Positions 1 through 6,454 of a DNA stretch of 23,673 bases are shown in pieces. This DNA is from Clostridia bacterium. GTDB lineage: Bacteria; Bacillota; Clostridia; Christensenellales; UBA1242. The stretch covers positions 1 through 23,673 of the forward strand of contig JALOBO010000020.1 of assembly GCA_023228225.1 (NCBI GenBank). Reading direction: 5' to 3'. The translations under genes were made by a program, and so were the position numbers. Position 1 is the first letter of the stretch. Every line of letters starts with the position of its first letter. The notes beneath the pieces are model-generated. The model ran no database searches. It had not been told where the DNA came from and saw nothing but the letters and a program-made list of their open reading frames with translations.

Positions 1-76
1 CATCAAACACTATTTCAGATTTATACTTGTTAAGTGCTTTCAGTATTTCTTTGTATGCTTTTTCTGTTGTATTCAT
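1..76 (-). CDS. Hypothetical protein, N-terminal fragment (cut by window start)
   Basis: Only the first 25 codons are inside the window. The ATG is at 76-74 on the minus strand and the frame stays open to position 1, beginning MNTTEKAYKEILKALNKYK. The composition is lysine-rich and helical, like its neighbours. It lies downstream of the 130-399 gene with a short AT-rich gap and could belong to the same minus-strand transcript. No function can be read from so short a piece. Confidence 0.55.
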   Translation of the reverse strand, partial: MNTTEKAYKEILKALNKYKSEIVFD

Positions 77-129
77 TTTATTTATGTTTTAAGTTTAAAA
101 TTCGATTAATAAATAGATATTGTGGTCAA

Positions 130-399
130 TTAAAACTTGACCACAATATCAGCTATTATACTTTTAATTTCAGGATATTTTTCAGTAAGTTCTCTTAACT
201 TGTCAATATCCGAATAAGATAATGCGAAAAAGTGCATTTCTATTGAAACAATACCGTTTCTTTCGTTCATTGGAGGCTCAATAAATACATTATGTTTCAT
301 TAATTCTTTAGAAACATTTGCCCTCAATTCACTTTTTAAAGCATCTTGGTATTTATCAAATACTTCTTTTTGAACCTCTGCTCTTGCTGCTATTTTCAT
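130..399 (-). CDS. Hypothetical 89-aa protein
   Basis: This is a small soluble protein starting MKIAARAEVQKEVFDKYQ with no signal peptide or membrane segment. The N-terminal half (about residues 5-35) looks like an amphipathic helix. The middle (about 38-60) is richer in beta-type residues, and the C-terminal part (about 60-89) is again helix followed by a strand. No cysteines or recognisable catalytic motif are seen. It is one of a series of co-oriented small minus-strand genes. The ATG is preceded by an A/T-rich leader without a Shine-Dalgarno site, as is usual here. I do not recognise the family. Confidence 0.7.
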   Translation of the reverse strand: MKIAARAEVQKEVFDKYQDALKSELRANVSKELMKHNVFIEPPMNERNGIVSIEMHFFALSYSDIDKLRELTEKYPEIKSIIADIVVKF

Positions 400-429
400 T
401 TGATTAAAAATTAACTGGCTATAACAAGC

Positions 430-464
430 AATATAAAACAGTTGCCAGAAAACTGCGTTATATT
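430..464. promoter_or_regulatory. Imperfect hairpin in the intergenic gap
   Basis: AATATAA (430-436) pairs with TTATATT (458-464) and CAGTT (439-443) pairs with AACTG (451-455). They are separated by a 2x2 internal loop and capped by a 7-nt loop. It sits 31-65 bp upstream of the 89-aa gene on the minus strand. There is no clean T-run after either arm, so it is not an obvious terminator. It may be a leader structure. Function unknown. Confidence 0.3.
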
Positions 465-570
465 TTGAAACATCTTATAAGGCAACCGTTTCATATTGCC
501 AATCGTTATACACAATACTATATTCGTATTCTAAATTAAGTTCTGTGTAAAAAACTTTTTAAAAATTTTC

Positions 571-1146
571 CTACACTTCTTTTTGAAAATACATAGAATA
601 ATATTCTACTAATTTATCTAAGTCTTTATCCATATACATTTCATATACTGATTTATTATCGAACATAATGATAGACGATACCTCATTACTTCTTTTCTTA
701 TATGTTATTCTACTATTATCTAGTCCACTTATTCTTTTATAACCATTTGTGGTTAATAAATCATATACCTTTTTAAAAGAAATATCGTGAAATCTATAAT
801 TTTTATATTCTGATTTTTCTTTTTCACTTGTTGGCACATCAACTTCCCAAGCTAAAACTATATCATTCCAACCATCATATCCATTATCAATACCGCTAAA
901 ATACGCATCCTTTGGTATATCATTTGATTTCATAAATGATATTAATTCTGACGGGTTTACATCTTGAATACTAATAGTTTCCATTTTCTTTTTTGTTTGT
1001 GGTAATTGGTTTTCAAGTATTGTAAAAGCATCATTCAACGCTTTTGATATTAAATTTCTCATATTTTCGTTATTATCAAATTGTTCATTAATAAATTCAC
1101 GTATCGTTCTTTTTACGAAGTTTCTTAGTTTTTTATCTTTTTCCAT
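571..1146 (-). CDS. Hypothetical 191-aa phage protein
   Basis: The protein opens with a strongly charged, helical segment of about 60 residues. A compact globular domain follows (about residues 58-150) with many aromatic and acidic residues, including a run around ISIQDVNPSELISFM and a DNGYDGWND segment. The lysine/tyrosine-rich tail may be helical. There is no signal peptide or membrane helix. Proteins with this look recur in gut Bacteroidota phages in my memory but carry no assigned function, and I see no catalytic motif. It reads on the minus strand with its neighbours and starts at an ATG preceded by an A/T-rich leader. Confidence 0.75.
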   Translation of the reverse strand: MEKDKKLRNFVKRTIREFINEQFDNNENMRNLISKALNDAFTILENQLPQTKKKMETISIQDVNPSELISFMKSNDIPKDAYFSGIDNGYDGWNDIVLAWEVDVPTSEKEKSEYKNYRFHDISFKKVYDLLTTNGYKRISGLDNSRITYKKRSNEVSSIIMFDNKSVYEMYMDKDLDKLVEYYSMYFQKEV

Positions 1147-1189
1147 ATTAATAAATAGTTTATCTTATATATAAATATTTAAAAAGAAA

Positions 1190-1261
1190 TTATCCACCAT
1201 ACATTTTTAAAAAGTTTTCATCGTTGTGTTTCATTACTGTTTTACAAAATAGTTGTTTCAT
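1190..1261 (-). CDS. Possible 23-aa peptide downstream of the lytic transglycosylase
   Basis: The ATG at 1261-1259 lies 4 nt after the stop codon of the transglycosylase gene and is preceded by a GGGA run, one of the few Shine-Dalgarno-like stretches nearby. The peptide (MKQLFCKTVMKHNDENFLK then MYGG) is basic and has no membrane helix. The length alone does not prove coding. The tight coupling to the upstream stop is the main support. Confidence 0.3.
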   Translation of the reverse strand: MKQLFCKTVMKHNDENFLKMYGG

Positions 1262-1265
1262 GTCC

Positions 1266-1748
1266 CTAATTTTCATAATTGCAAAAATAATTATTAATAA
1301 TATAATAATTTAAATTTTTATAAGCATTTCTAACAAGTATTCTATATCCAATAGTCTTATCCCAATAATAATTACCACTATTATGGACGCAGGCTACTGA
1401 ATCAATATTATATCCAGTAGCCTTTTTATCCATAATTATTTCAAACATTTCAATAGATTTTGTTTTACTAAACCTATCTTTATATTTGTAATTGCTCAAT
1501 GGAGATAGTCTATTTACTTCATCTACATATATTTTTCTTATTTGCAAGAATCCTACAGCATCTTCGGCTTTATTTATTATTAAACTATCTCCCCCACTTT
1601 CTACTATAGATATTGCCATTATTAATGCTTCTTTATGACTAATTACTTTATTAAATTTATTTTTCAATAAATCAATATTTGGAGCATACATTTTAAATGA
1701 CAATATTATAAAAATTAAACTTAAACTAAATCTTAAAATTATTTTCAT
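1266..1748 (-). CDS. Membrane-anchored lytic transglycosylase (SLT/GH23-like endolysin)
   Basis: This enzyme would cleave the peptidoglycan glycan strand. From the chosen ATG (1748) it has 160 residues. Residues 1-20 are a hydrophobic signal-anchor or signal peptide (MKIILRFSLSLIFIILSF). The soluble-lytic-transglycosylase signature follows: IVESGGD with the likely catalytic Glu50 next to Ser51, then AVGFLQI at 64-70 (the usual GLMQ motif), and HNSG at 122-125 matching the family's third (AYN/NGG-type) motif. It is short for the family, close to a bare domain. An in-frame ATG at 1784 would add 12 residues before the hydrophobic stretch. I prefer 1748 because it gives a normal signal-anchor and only a 23-bp overlap with the upstream membrane peptide. 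It could act as a lysis enzyme or as a virion-entry muralytic protein. The location outside the virion genes favours lysis. Confidence 0.8.
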   Translation of the reverse strand: MKIILRFSLSLIFIILSFKMYAPNIDLLKNKFNKVISHKEALIMAISIVESGGDSLIINKAEDAVGFLQIRKIYVDEVNRLSPLSNYKYKDRFSKTKSIEMFEIIMDKKATGYNIDSVACVHNSGNYYWDKTIGYRILVRNAYKNLNYYIINNYFCNYEN

Positions 1749-1869
1749 AATCATCAAGTGTTTCATCGTTACTAATTTTATCAATCTTTTTACACATCTG
1801 ATTAAGATAAAAAATTAATATTATACATAATAATATTAATAATCCTAAAATTACATTTATTAAATCCAT
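1726..1869 (-). CDS. 47-aa single-span membrane peptide, holin-like
   Basis: The frame starts at ATG 1869-1867 and ends at TAG 1728-1726, overlapping the start of the lytic transglycosylase in another frame. Residues about 3-22 (INVILGLLILLCIILIFYL) form one strong transmembrane helix. A short basic stretch (MCKKIDK) and an acidic tail of about 15 residues follow. Size, topology and overlap with a muralytic gene fit a small holin or a pinholin-type lysis partner. A spanin-like or unrelated membrane peptide is also possible. Coding is supported by the clean helix and the overlap; function is inferred from context only. Confidence 0.55.
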   Translation of the reverse strand: MDLINVILGLLILLCIILIFYLNQMCKKIDKISNDETLDDYENNFKI

Positions 1870-1890
1870 ATTTTTATTTTTAAAATTAAT

Positions 1891-1929
1891 AAAAACTTAT
1901 TCCTACTTTCTTAAAGATTTCGGAATAAG
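1891..1929 (-). terminator. Terminator-like hairpin downstream of the tRNA
   Basis: CTTATTCC (1896-1903) pairs perfectly with GGAATAAG (1922-1929). The 18-nt loop can pair further inside. On the minus strand the 3' arm runs straight into a T-rich stretch, as a Rho-independent terminator would. It lies 18 nt beyond the 3' end of the tRNA. Confidence 0.55.
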
Positions 1930-1947
1930 CATCTTGTTTAACCCTTG

Positions 1948-2019
1948 TTGGCCTATTAGGAATTGAACCTAAATCTATTGTTTAGAAGACAATTGCTCTA
2001 TCCATTGAGCTATAGGCCA
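1948..2019 (-). tRNA. tRNA-Arg (anticodon TCT)
   Basis: A complete 72-nt cloverleaf can be folded by hand on the minus strand. The acceptor stem TGGCCTA/TAGGCCA has 7 pairs, the D stem is GCTC/GAGC, and the anticodon stem ATTGT/ACAAT encloses loop CTTCTAA, giving anticodon TCT. The T stem TTAGG/CCTAA encloses loop TTCAATT. The discriminator base is A and the CCA end is not encoded. It would read AGA, the arginine codon that dominates the genes here. It is bracketed by hairpins at 2021-2045 and 1891-1929, so it may be released from a longer transcript or be independently terminated. Confidence 0.9.
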
Positions 2020-2020
2020 A

Positions 2021-2045
2021 TAAAAGCAGGAATTATATCCTGCTT
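2021..2045 (-). terminator. Rho-independent terminator after the 127-aa gene
   Basis: AAGCAGGA (2024-2031) pairs perfectly with TCCTGCTT (2038-2045) across a 6-nt loop. On the minus strand the second arm is followed by a short T-run. It lies 15 bp past the stop codon of the 2060-2443 gene and directly before the 5' end of the tRNA. Confidence 0.7.
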
Positions 2046-2059
2046 AAATTTTATACTTT

Positions 2060-2443
2060 TTAAAATTCAGAATTTGCAGATTTTAATTTTTCAATTTCCG
2101 AATCTACTTTATCATTTTCTTCATCTTTTACGACTATTACCTTGCCAACTTTACCTATAGATGCTTCAATTACATCCATGCATGATGGCCTTGCAATTAT
2201 TGACGTGTTAAATTGTCTACCGTAAACATCATCTTTTTCTTTCTTTTCTGTAAATTTAAATAAATAAGTGTTTCCAGAACTTATACCTAATCCCTCAGCT
2301 ATAGTCCCGGCGATTACCATACATTTATTAGGAATTTCACCATTTAAAGGTGTAAGAAATAAATTCTGATTACCATTCACGTCTTTTTCCTTTCCTTCTT
2401 TTCTATATTCACTAACTGAACACAATGCAACTGTTTGTAACAT
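2060..2443 (-). CDS. Hypothetical 127-aa protein
   Basis: The protein begins MLQTVALCSVSEYRKEGKEK and has a mainly beta-type middle region (about residues 25-100) containing alternating Gly/Val/Ile segments such as GEIPNKCMVIAGTIAEGLGI. A charged, probably helical tail rich in Lys and Glu follows. No signal peptide or membrane helix is convincing. It is read with the other minus-strand genes and is followed by a good terminator. I do not recognise a family. The beta-rich core with a charged tail might suit a small binding protein, but that is a guess. Confidence 0.7.
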   Translation of the reverse strand: MLQTVALCSVSEYRKEGKEKDVNGNQNLFLTPLNGEIPNKCMVIAGTIAEGLGISSGNTYLFKFTEKKEKDDVYGRQFNTSIIARPSCMDVIEASIGKVGKVIVVKDEENDKVDSEIEKLKSANSEF

Positions 2444-2465
2444 AATATATAAATTTAATAATTAA

Positions 2466-2636
2466 TTAAAATAAATTTTCTCTCAAATATTGAATGATTT
2501 CTTTTTCTAAAGGCAAAACCAAAGCCTTTTTACCAAGTTCTTTTTTAATATCAGAACATGCAATATTATAAGCCTTCTGTTTTTTATGTTTTTTTATTAA
2601 AACAGATGAATTTTCAAAATGTAATGGCGACGTCAT
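2466..2636 (-). CDS. Hypothetical 56-aa basic protein
   Basis: The ATG (2636-2634) overlaps the TGA stop of the upstream 131-aa gene in an ATGA arrangement, which supports translational coupling and real coding. The peptide starts MTSPLHFENSSVLIKKHKKQ. It is strongly lysine-rich in its first half and helical in its second half, ending in an amphipathic stretch. It has no membrane segment. Nucleic-acid binding is conceivable from the charge but nothing specific is seen. Confidence 0.6.
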   Translation of the reverse strand: MTSPLHFENSSVLIKKHKKQKAYNIACSDIKKELGKKALVLPLEKEIIQYLRENLF

Positions 2637-3028
2637 ATTAAATCAAATTTAATTATTTCACAATTTAATGATTCCGCATATTGCTGAATCCTGAACTCTA
2701 ATTTATCATTATTGGACATTTTATTCCATTTTTGATAAATATTCCATTCAGAAATTGATGCGTCTTTATGTGGCTTTAGTGGTCTTTTAAGACACTCTTC
2801 AATAAAACTGAACCCAAGCTTAATGTTTCTTATTGGATGCCGAAATTCAGGTTCTTTTGCTATCTTCATTTCAGATAAAATAGTAACCTCTTCTATGCAT
2901 TTACCATTTTTATCATATTGAAATGAATTTTTTACTGAAATTTCAGCGGCCTCATACTTTCCTAATGAGATAAGGTAAGGATTAATCTCCTTGAGACTAA
3001 TTCTTAATTTTGAATCTTTATTTATCAT
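2633..3028 (-). CDS. Hypothetical 131-aa protein
   Basis: This soluble mixed alpha/beta protein begins MINKDSKLRISLKEINPYLI. The C-terminal half (about residues 60-125) is rich in Trp, Glu and Lys and looks helical, with a WNIYQKWNKM segment. It is part of a tightly packed minus-strand cluster: its ATG overlaps the stop of the upstream membrane protein (TAATG), and its own stop overlaps the start of the 56-aa gene (ATGA). That packing says these three are co-translated. I do not recognise the family. Confidence 0.7.
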   Translation of the reverse strand: MINKDSKLRISLKEINPYLISLGKYEAAEISVKNSFQYDKNGKCIEEVTILSEMKIAKEPEFRHPIRNIKLGFSFIEECLKRPLKPHKDASISEWNIYQKWNKMSNNDKLEFRIQQYAESLNCEIIKFDLI

Positions 3029-3321
3029 TATTTAAAAATAACTTTCTCTTTCTTTCTTTCTCTAATTTTTCTTAAAATAAAATGAGAACTTACTGCTGTT
3101 ATTATTCCAGTTGCTGCAATTATACTTCTATCATTATATGATATTTGTCCTCTTAATGATTCATTAATTGTAAATGTATATACAATTGCTGCTGCTGGGA
3201 TATAGAGTTCAGGTTCCGCCCACTTTTTAGGTGGATTATATTCTTGAAAATCAAAATTCAAATTTTGTGAAATTAAATTAAAATTCAAGAATAATATAAT
3301 ACTTAAAATTAAATATTTCAT
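3028..3321 (-). CDS. Small membrane protein with signal peptide
   Basis: Residues 1-18 (MKYLILSIILFLNFNLIS) are a clear signal peptide or N-terminal membrane helix. A proline/aromatic-rich segment (about 19-40) follows, then hydrophobic stretches at about 40-52 and 68-82. The tail is very basic (RKIRERKKEK). That makes two or three membrane segments in 97 residues with a positively charged, presumably cytoplasmic end. It shares a TAATG overlap with the next gene. A role in lysis or envelope modification is possible, but there is no diagnostic motif (no lipobox, no obvious spanin coiled coil). Confidence 0.7.
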   Translation of the reverse strand: MKYLILSIILFLNFNLISQNLNFDFQEYNPPKKWAEPELYIPAAAIVYTFTINESLRGQISYNDRSIIAATGIITAVSSHFILRKIRERKKEKVIFK

Positions 3322-3323
3322 AA

Positions 3324-3476
3324 TTATTCATTTACTGTAATTAAATAAGAATAAAATTCTTTTGAAAGATTTAATTTTAAAATTAATTGATTTGCAATAA
3401 TTTCAGAATTAACTTCTAAAATTTGAAATGTTTTTAATTTTAAATGCTCAATATATATAAAATATTTAGATTCCAT
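3324..3476 (-). CDS. Hypothetical 50-aa protein
   Basis: The ATG is at 3476-3474 and the stop at 3326-3324, only 2 nt before the start of the signal-peptide gene, so the two are probably coupled. The sequence (MESKYFIYIEHLKLKTFQIL at the start) is strongly hydrophobic/lysine alternating and likely beta-helical, without a membrane helix. It is short and unrecognised. Tight spacing is the main support for coding. Confidence 0.55.
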   Translation of the reverse strand: MESKYFIYIEHLKLKTFQILEVNSEIIANQLILKLNLSKEFYSYLITVNE

Positions 3477-3500
3477 AACTTTATTCTTATTTAATTAAAA

Positions 3501-3659
3501 TTATAAATTCATTATTCTTTGTTTAATTTTGGCATAATCTGCCACAATTAGTTCATTACCACTGATTATTCTTGCAATTATTTTTTTGTTTTTTATTGCA
3601 TATATCATTTTCCTATCAAAATCAGTAATTATTTTAATATCGTTCCAAACTTCAAACAT
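3501..3659 (-). CDS. Hypothetical 52-aa basic protein
   Basis: The frame starts MFEVWNDIKIITDFDRKM and ends with a basic helix-like segment. It is separated from the 50-aa gene by a 24-bp AT-rich gap and fits the run of small co-oriented genes. No motif is recognised. The isoleucine- and lysine-rich composition matches the neighbouring genes. Confidence 0.55.
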   Translation of the reverse strand: MFEVWNDIKIITDFDRKMIYAIKNKKIIARIISGNELIVADYAKIKQRIMNL

Positions 3660-3744
3660 TGTTTATTTTTTTGTTCTGACTAAGACATTCTTTAAATTTA
3701 AGTTCTTCTTGTTGAATTTGATGAGTTTCTTCTCTTAGAACCAT
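3652..3744 (-). CDS. Possible 30-aa peptide overlapping the next gene
   Basis: A glutamate/glutamine-rich frame (MVLREETHQIQQEELKFKE) ends in a TGA that lies inside the first codons of the 52-aa gene, an 8-bp overlap. The frame stays open upstream of this ATG for about 16 more codons without another ATG, so a non-ATG start is possible. The amino-acid composition looks coding, but the length makes it uncertain. The rest of the gap up to 3842 shows nothing else. Confidence 0.3.
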   Translation of the reverse strand: MVLREETHQIQQEELKFKECLSQNKKINNV

Positions 3745-3842
3745 TCCATTAGTATAGTAAAACTGATTGGTTATATTATTGTAATACTCATAAAAATATT
3801 GAACCTAAGGTATATATTATAAGATGCTTTAATAATAATGAA

Positions 3843-4136
3843 TTAATTATTTTTATAAATTATACAATATTCTTTGTCACAAGCTGATTGAATTGATTCT
3901 TTAGCCGTGATATTTTTACTGTAATCATCTAAATTATAGTCCCAGTAAAATTCACATAACTCACCTTTTTCGGCTATTTTGATAGCTAACTCTTCAGATA
4001 TTTCAGAAGTTTTACCTTGATATAACAATTCAACAGAATTACTTATACCAGTTTTACCATATAGTTTTTGTCTATATTGCCATTCGTTATCAAATCCTTC
4101 GATAAATATATCTTTTTTTACATAAATTTTATTCAT
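3843..4136 (-). CDS. Hypothetical 97-aa acidic protein
   Basis: The protein starts MNKIYVKKDIFIEGFDNEWQ and is rich in Tyr, Glu and Asp. An apparently helical segment (about residues 43-60, SEISEELAIKIAEKGELC) is followed by an aromatic/acidic stretch, FYWDYNLDDYSK. Two of its three cysteines lie near the C-terminus in a SACDKEYC arrangement, too little for a zinc-site claim. It has no membrane helix. It belongs to the minus-strand accessory set. Family not recognised. Confidence 0.7.
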   Translation of the reverse strand: MNKIYVKKDIFIEGFDNEWQYRQKLYGKTGISNSVELLYQGKTSEISEELAIKIAEKGELCEFYWDYNLDDYSKNITAKESIQSACDKEYCIIYKNN

Positions 4137-4372
4137 AAGTTTTAATTTAATTGTTAGTAAATTGTGAATAATATCAGACTCGAACCAACATATCCTATTT
4201 CAGAAGTGATCAGTTTCGTACATAGTCCATAAAAATCACACTTTAAAAATTTTAATTGTTTATTATCCTTATAAAATAAACTAATCTATTACTTAGATTT
4301 CATGTCTAAGAGCAAACATACTAATATTAGCTTCAATTAAAATATAACTTGTGTGATAGAGTTTAAATATTG
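4137..4372. other. Intergenic gap with no recognisable gene
   Basis: This AT-rich stretch holds no reading frame I can support. On the minus strand a CAAACATA at 4313-4320 reads as TATGTTTG, a perfect match to the Bacteroidota -7 box, but I see no -33 element at normal spacing and it is 177 bp from the next start codon. A GGTTCGAGTC stretch (minus strand, near 4173-4183) resembles a tRNA T-arm, but I could not build acceptor or D stems around it. Confidence 0.3.
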
Positions 4373-5068
4373 TTATAAGTTTTCTTCAATCCATTTATCT
4401 TCATCTTCTTCTAAATGATTATTCATTGGACAAAAATGATTACTGAATTTTTTAATTAATTCGATAGTTTCTTCTCTTGTATAACTATCTTTAATTTTCT
4501 TAATAGTTATTTCATTAGAAGAGTTTACTTTTAGAAAATATTGATACATCTTTTTAGAACCTTCTATTCCTTCATTTTCAAAAGTATAATCAGGTTTCCA
4601 CCCTACATGAATTTTTTCCATTTCAACCAACACCTTAGTAATTGGTTTACTTTCATTATAAGCTTTGATAAAGGCTTGAATGAATGCTTTAGGTGGTTGC
4701 GGTAAACAAGCAACTCCGTTAAGAGTTTGTTCAGAGTAATCTTTTAATAATGAAGTATCAGTGGTTGCAATGATTTTTTTATATATTTCTCCGTTGCAAT
4801 TGATTTTACTTGATTTCTGCCATATACACCCTCTTAATGTATCATAACACCAATCATCATCTTTAATCTCTTCATTACTGAGGAAATAAAGATGTTGAGG
4901 ATTTAACCCTTCACCAGTTAATACATAATGAATTAACTCTAACTTATTACCTTTAGAGTTGTAAGGTTCATAGTTTAACATGCCAACTTTAGGAAACGCA
5001 TCAGTAGCTAACATTATGGCTTCACATTCTTGATAATGCTTACCATTTATTTCTTGTAACTTGTTCAT
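4373..5068 (-). CDS. Hypothetical 231-aa phage protein
   Basis: The protein starts MNKLQEINGKHYQECEAIML. It has a segment around residues 60-105 (HLYFLSNEEIKDDDWCYD, then KKIIATTDTSL) of a type I recall from many Bacteroidota phage and prophage proteins that share a SDEEIK..DW and KKIIATTD pattern. A proline-rich LPQPPKAFIQAF motif follows at about 121-132. These relatives are annotated as hypothetical and I know no experimental function. The C-terminal third (about 145-231) is charged and helical. No signal peptide, membrane helix or catalytic signature is seen. A terminator-like hairpin separates it from the upstream repeat-protein gene. Confidence 0.8.
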   Translation of the reverse strand: MNKLQEINGKHYQECEAIMLATDAFPKVGMLNYEPYNSKGNKLELIHYVLTGEGLNPQHLYFLSNEEIKDDDWCYDTLRGCIWQKSSKINCNGEIYKKIIATTDTSLLKDYSEQTLNGVACLPQPPKAFIQAFIKAYNESKPITKVLVEMEKIHVGWKPDYTFENEGIEGSKKMYQYFLKVNSSNEITIKKIKDSYTREETIELIKKFSNHFCPMNNHLEEDEDKWIEENL

Positions 5069-5101
5069 TGCTATTAGTTTTAAAATTGTTAATTAAGTTT
5101 T

Positions 5102-5134
5102 AAAAAAACAGTTAATTAATTAAATTAACTGTTT
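5102..5134 (-). terminator. Rho-independent terminator after the repeat-protein gene
   Basis: AAACAGTTAAT (5106-5116) pairs perfectly over 11 bp with ATTAACTGTTT (5124-5134) around a 7-nt loop. On the minus strand the last arm runs into a 7-T tract. It lies 9 bp beyond the stop codon of the 5144-6013 gene. Confidence 0.8.
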
Positions 5135-5143
5135 CTAAAATAA

Positions 5144-6013
5144 TTATAACTTCATTAACTCTTCTTTTGAAATTTCAAATACAATTTCAGCTTTTGAACC
5201 AGAGTGTAATCTCCAAGTTTTACCATCAAATGAAGGTACTAAATTATCATTCCATAAATCTATTCCAGATTGAAATGGATTAATACCCTCTTCATGGTCA
5301 ATATACTTCCATTTCTTAATATTTGGAAATCCTGATGAAACATAAGCCCCAACTGAATCCCTAACTGAAGACCAAATTGAATCCCCAACTAAAGACCAAA
5401 TTGAAGACCAAACTGAAGACCAAATTGAAGACCAAACTGAATCCCCAACTGAAGACCAAACTGAAGACCCAACTGAAGACCAAACTGAAGACCAAATTGA
5501 ATCCCCAACTGAATCCCCAACTGAAGACCAAACTGAAGACCCAACTGAATCCCTAACTGAAGACCAAACTGAAGACCATTGTTTTAATAATTGCTTATGA
5601 TTCTCAGTAACAATACTAATTTTTCCTAATGGATTTTTTGGAAATAACATATCATAATAATTCCAATCCATTTTTGAAGACTCTTCTCTTACTAAAGATT
5701 TAACTTCTTCAATTGTTAATTCTTTTACAAATATTTGACTTTCCCATCTCCATTTGTAATCTGAAAACTTTTTATTAATTCCAGTCATTGACATTTCAAA
5801 TACAACTTTATTAACATTATCTGATAAACCAGTATAAATAAGTCCAGAAATAGGAGTTGCATAAAATCCATTTGAACATTGCGAATCGCTTGTATCAAAA
5901 TTTTCAATTGTTAATTTCTTTCCTAAAAAATCCTCAAGTTTACCATAACGATAACATTGATATGGAGAATAATATTTATCTCCTTTTTTAATTAAAATTT
6001 TATATAGTTTCAT
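5144..6013 (-). CDS. Tetrapeptide-repeat protein (20 WSSV/GDSV-type units)
   Basis: This 289-aa protein has three parts. Residues 1-145 form a globular domain with a CSNGFYATPISGL segment (about 46-58). That segment resembles the NGFHAC-type motif of a family of uncharacterised phage proteins (I think DUF7666-like) whose members often end in short-period repeats. Residues 146-225 are 20 perfect-length tetrapeptides, mostly WSSV, GDSV, RDSV, GSSV and WSSI, with a hydrophobic residue at position 4 and Trp or Gly at position 1. Residues 226-289 form a C-terminal cap with a WRLHSGSKAEIVFEISKEEL segment. The repeat would suit a narrow beta-solenoid or stacked rod. It is followed by a strong terminator. 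Function unknown; the repeat array is seen directly and the family relation is from memory. Confidence 0.8.
   Translation of the reverse strand: MKLYKILIKKGDKYYSPYQCYRYGKLEDFLGKKLTIENFDTSDSQCSNGFYATPISGLIYTGLSDNVNKVVFEMSMTGINKKFSDYKWRWESQIFVKELTIEEVKSLVREESSKMDWNYYDMLFPKNPLGKISIVTENHKQLLKQWSSVWSSVRDSVGSSVWSSVGDSVGDSIWSSVWSSVGSSVWSSVGDSVWSSIWSSVWSSIWSLVGDSIWSSVRDSVGAYVSSGFPNIKKWKYIDHEEGINPFQSGIDLWNDNLVPSFDGKTWRLHSGSKAEIVFEISKEELMKL
5339..5578 (-). repeat. 12-bp in-frame tandem repeat array (20 units)
   Basis: The array is a direct tandem repeat of 12-bp units, written on the plus strand as variants of GACCAAACTGAA, CCCAACTGAA or ATTGAAGACC. It encodes the 20 tetrapeptides of the surrounding gene. 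Units differ mainly at the first codon (Trp, Gly, Arg) and at the Val/Ile wobble. This suggests expansion by unequal recombination or slippage under selection to stay in frame. It is not a CRISPR array: there are no spacers. Confidence 0.9.
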
Positions 6014-6034
6014 AGTTTATTTAGTTTAAATGTT

Positions 6035-6442
6035 TTATAAAAGTTCTTTATTGATATACTTATCCAATATAAAACTACCTTGATATATTAATTTAATTGC
6101 ATTTAGAGGAATTTTATCAAATGTAATTAGATGAAGATTATCTGAATCAAAATTTGGATCATTATACCATTCATTATTTATTTTTGACGTATCAATTTCG
6201 TAAATGTCATCATCATATGTTGAATCAAATCTATAACCTTCTTTATTATCATTAACTGCAAATATAACCCTACCATTAATCTTTGTATTCAATAGCCAAG
6301 TTTCACTCTTTCCTTTTGGAATTAAACCTTCTTTTGAAATTTTATCTCTATAAATAGGATTTGATGTATGATATACATATTTATTAGGTATAACTTTTAT
6401 TAACTTATCGTTACAATTATTTAAGTAGTTCATTTTCCACAT
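6035..6442 (-). CDS. Hypothetical 135-aa protein, possible ADP-ribosyltransferase-fold
   Basis: Near the N-terminus the protein has YHTSNP (His25) followed by a helix and KEGLIPKG (about 36-43). This resembles the His-x-Thr/Ser, then isoleucine, then 'GL' start of ADP-ribosyltransferase and RNA 2'-phosphotransferase (KptA/DarT-type) folds. Further on are VIFAVNDNKEGY (about 59-70), TYDDDIYEID (about 75-84) and ITFDKIPLNAIKLIYQG (about 106-122). Small phage proteins with this set recur in Bacteroidota phages, to my memory without assigned function. A modifier of host proteins or nucleic acids is possible but unproven. The start could be 6442 or the in-frame ATG at 6433. A structured RNA candidate ends 12 nt before 6442, so its translation may be controlled. 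Confidence 0.7.
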   Translation of the reverse strand: MWKMNYLNNCNDKLIKVIPNKYVYHTSNPIYRDKISKEGLIPKGKSETWLLNTKINGRVIFAVNDNKEGYRFDSTYDDDIYEIDTSKINNEWYNDPNFDSDNLHLITFDKIPLNAIKLIYQGSFILDKYINKELL

Positions 6443-6454
6443 ATTATAAAATTA

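Noticed and set aside
4150..4245. A GGTTCGAGTC T-arm-like sequence suggesting a second tRNA
   Set aside because: No acceptor stem, D arm or anticodon stem can be paired at the right distances. At most it is a decayed fragment.
5339..5578. Short direct repeats that could be mistaken for a CRISPR array
   Set aside because: The units are contiguous 12-bp repeats with no spacers and encode an in-frame tetrapeptide array.
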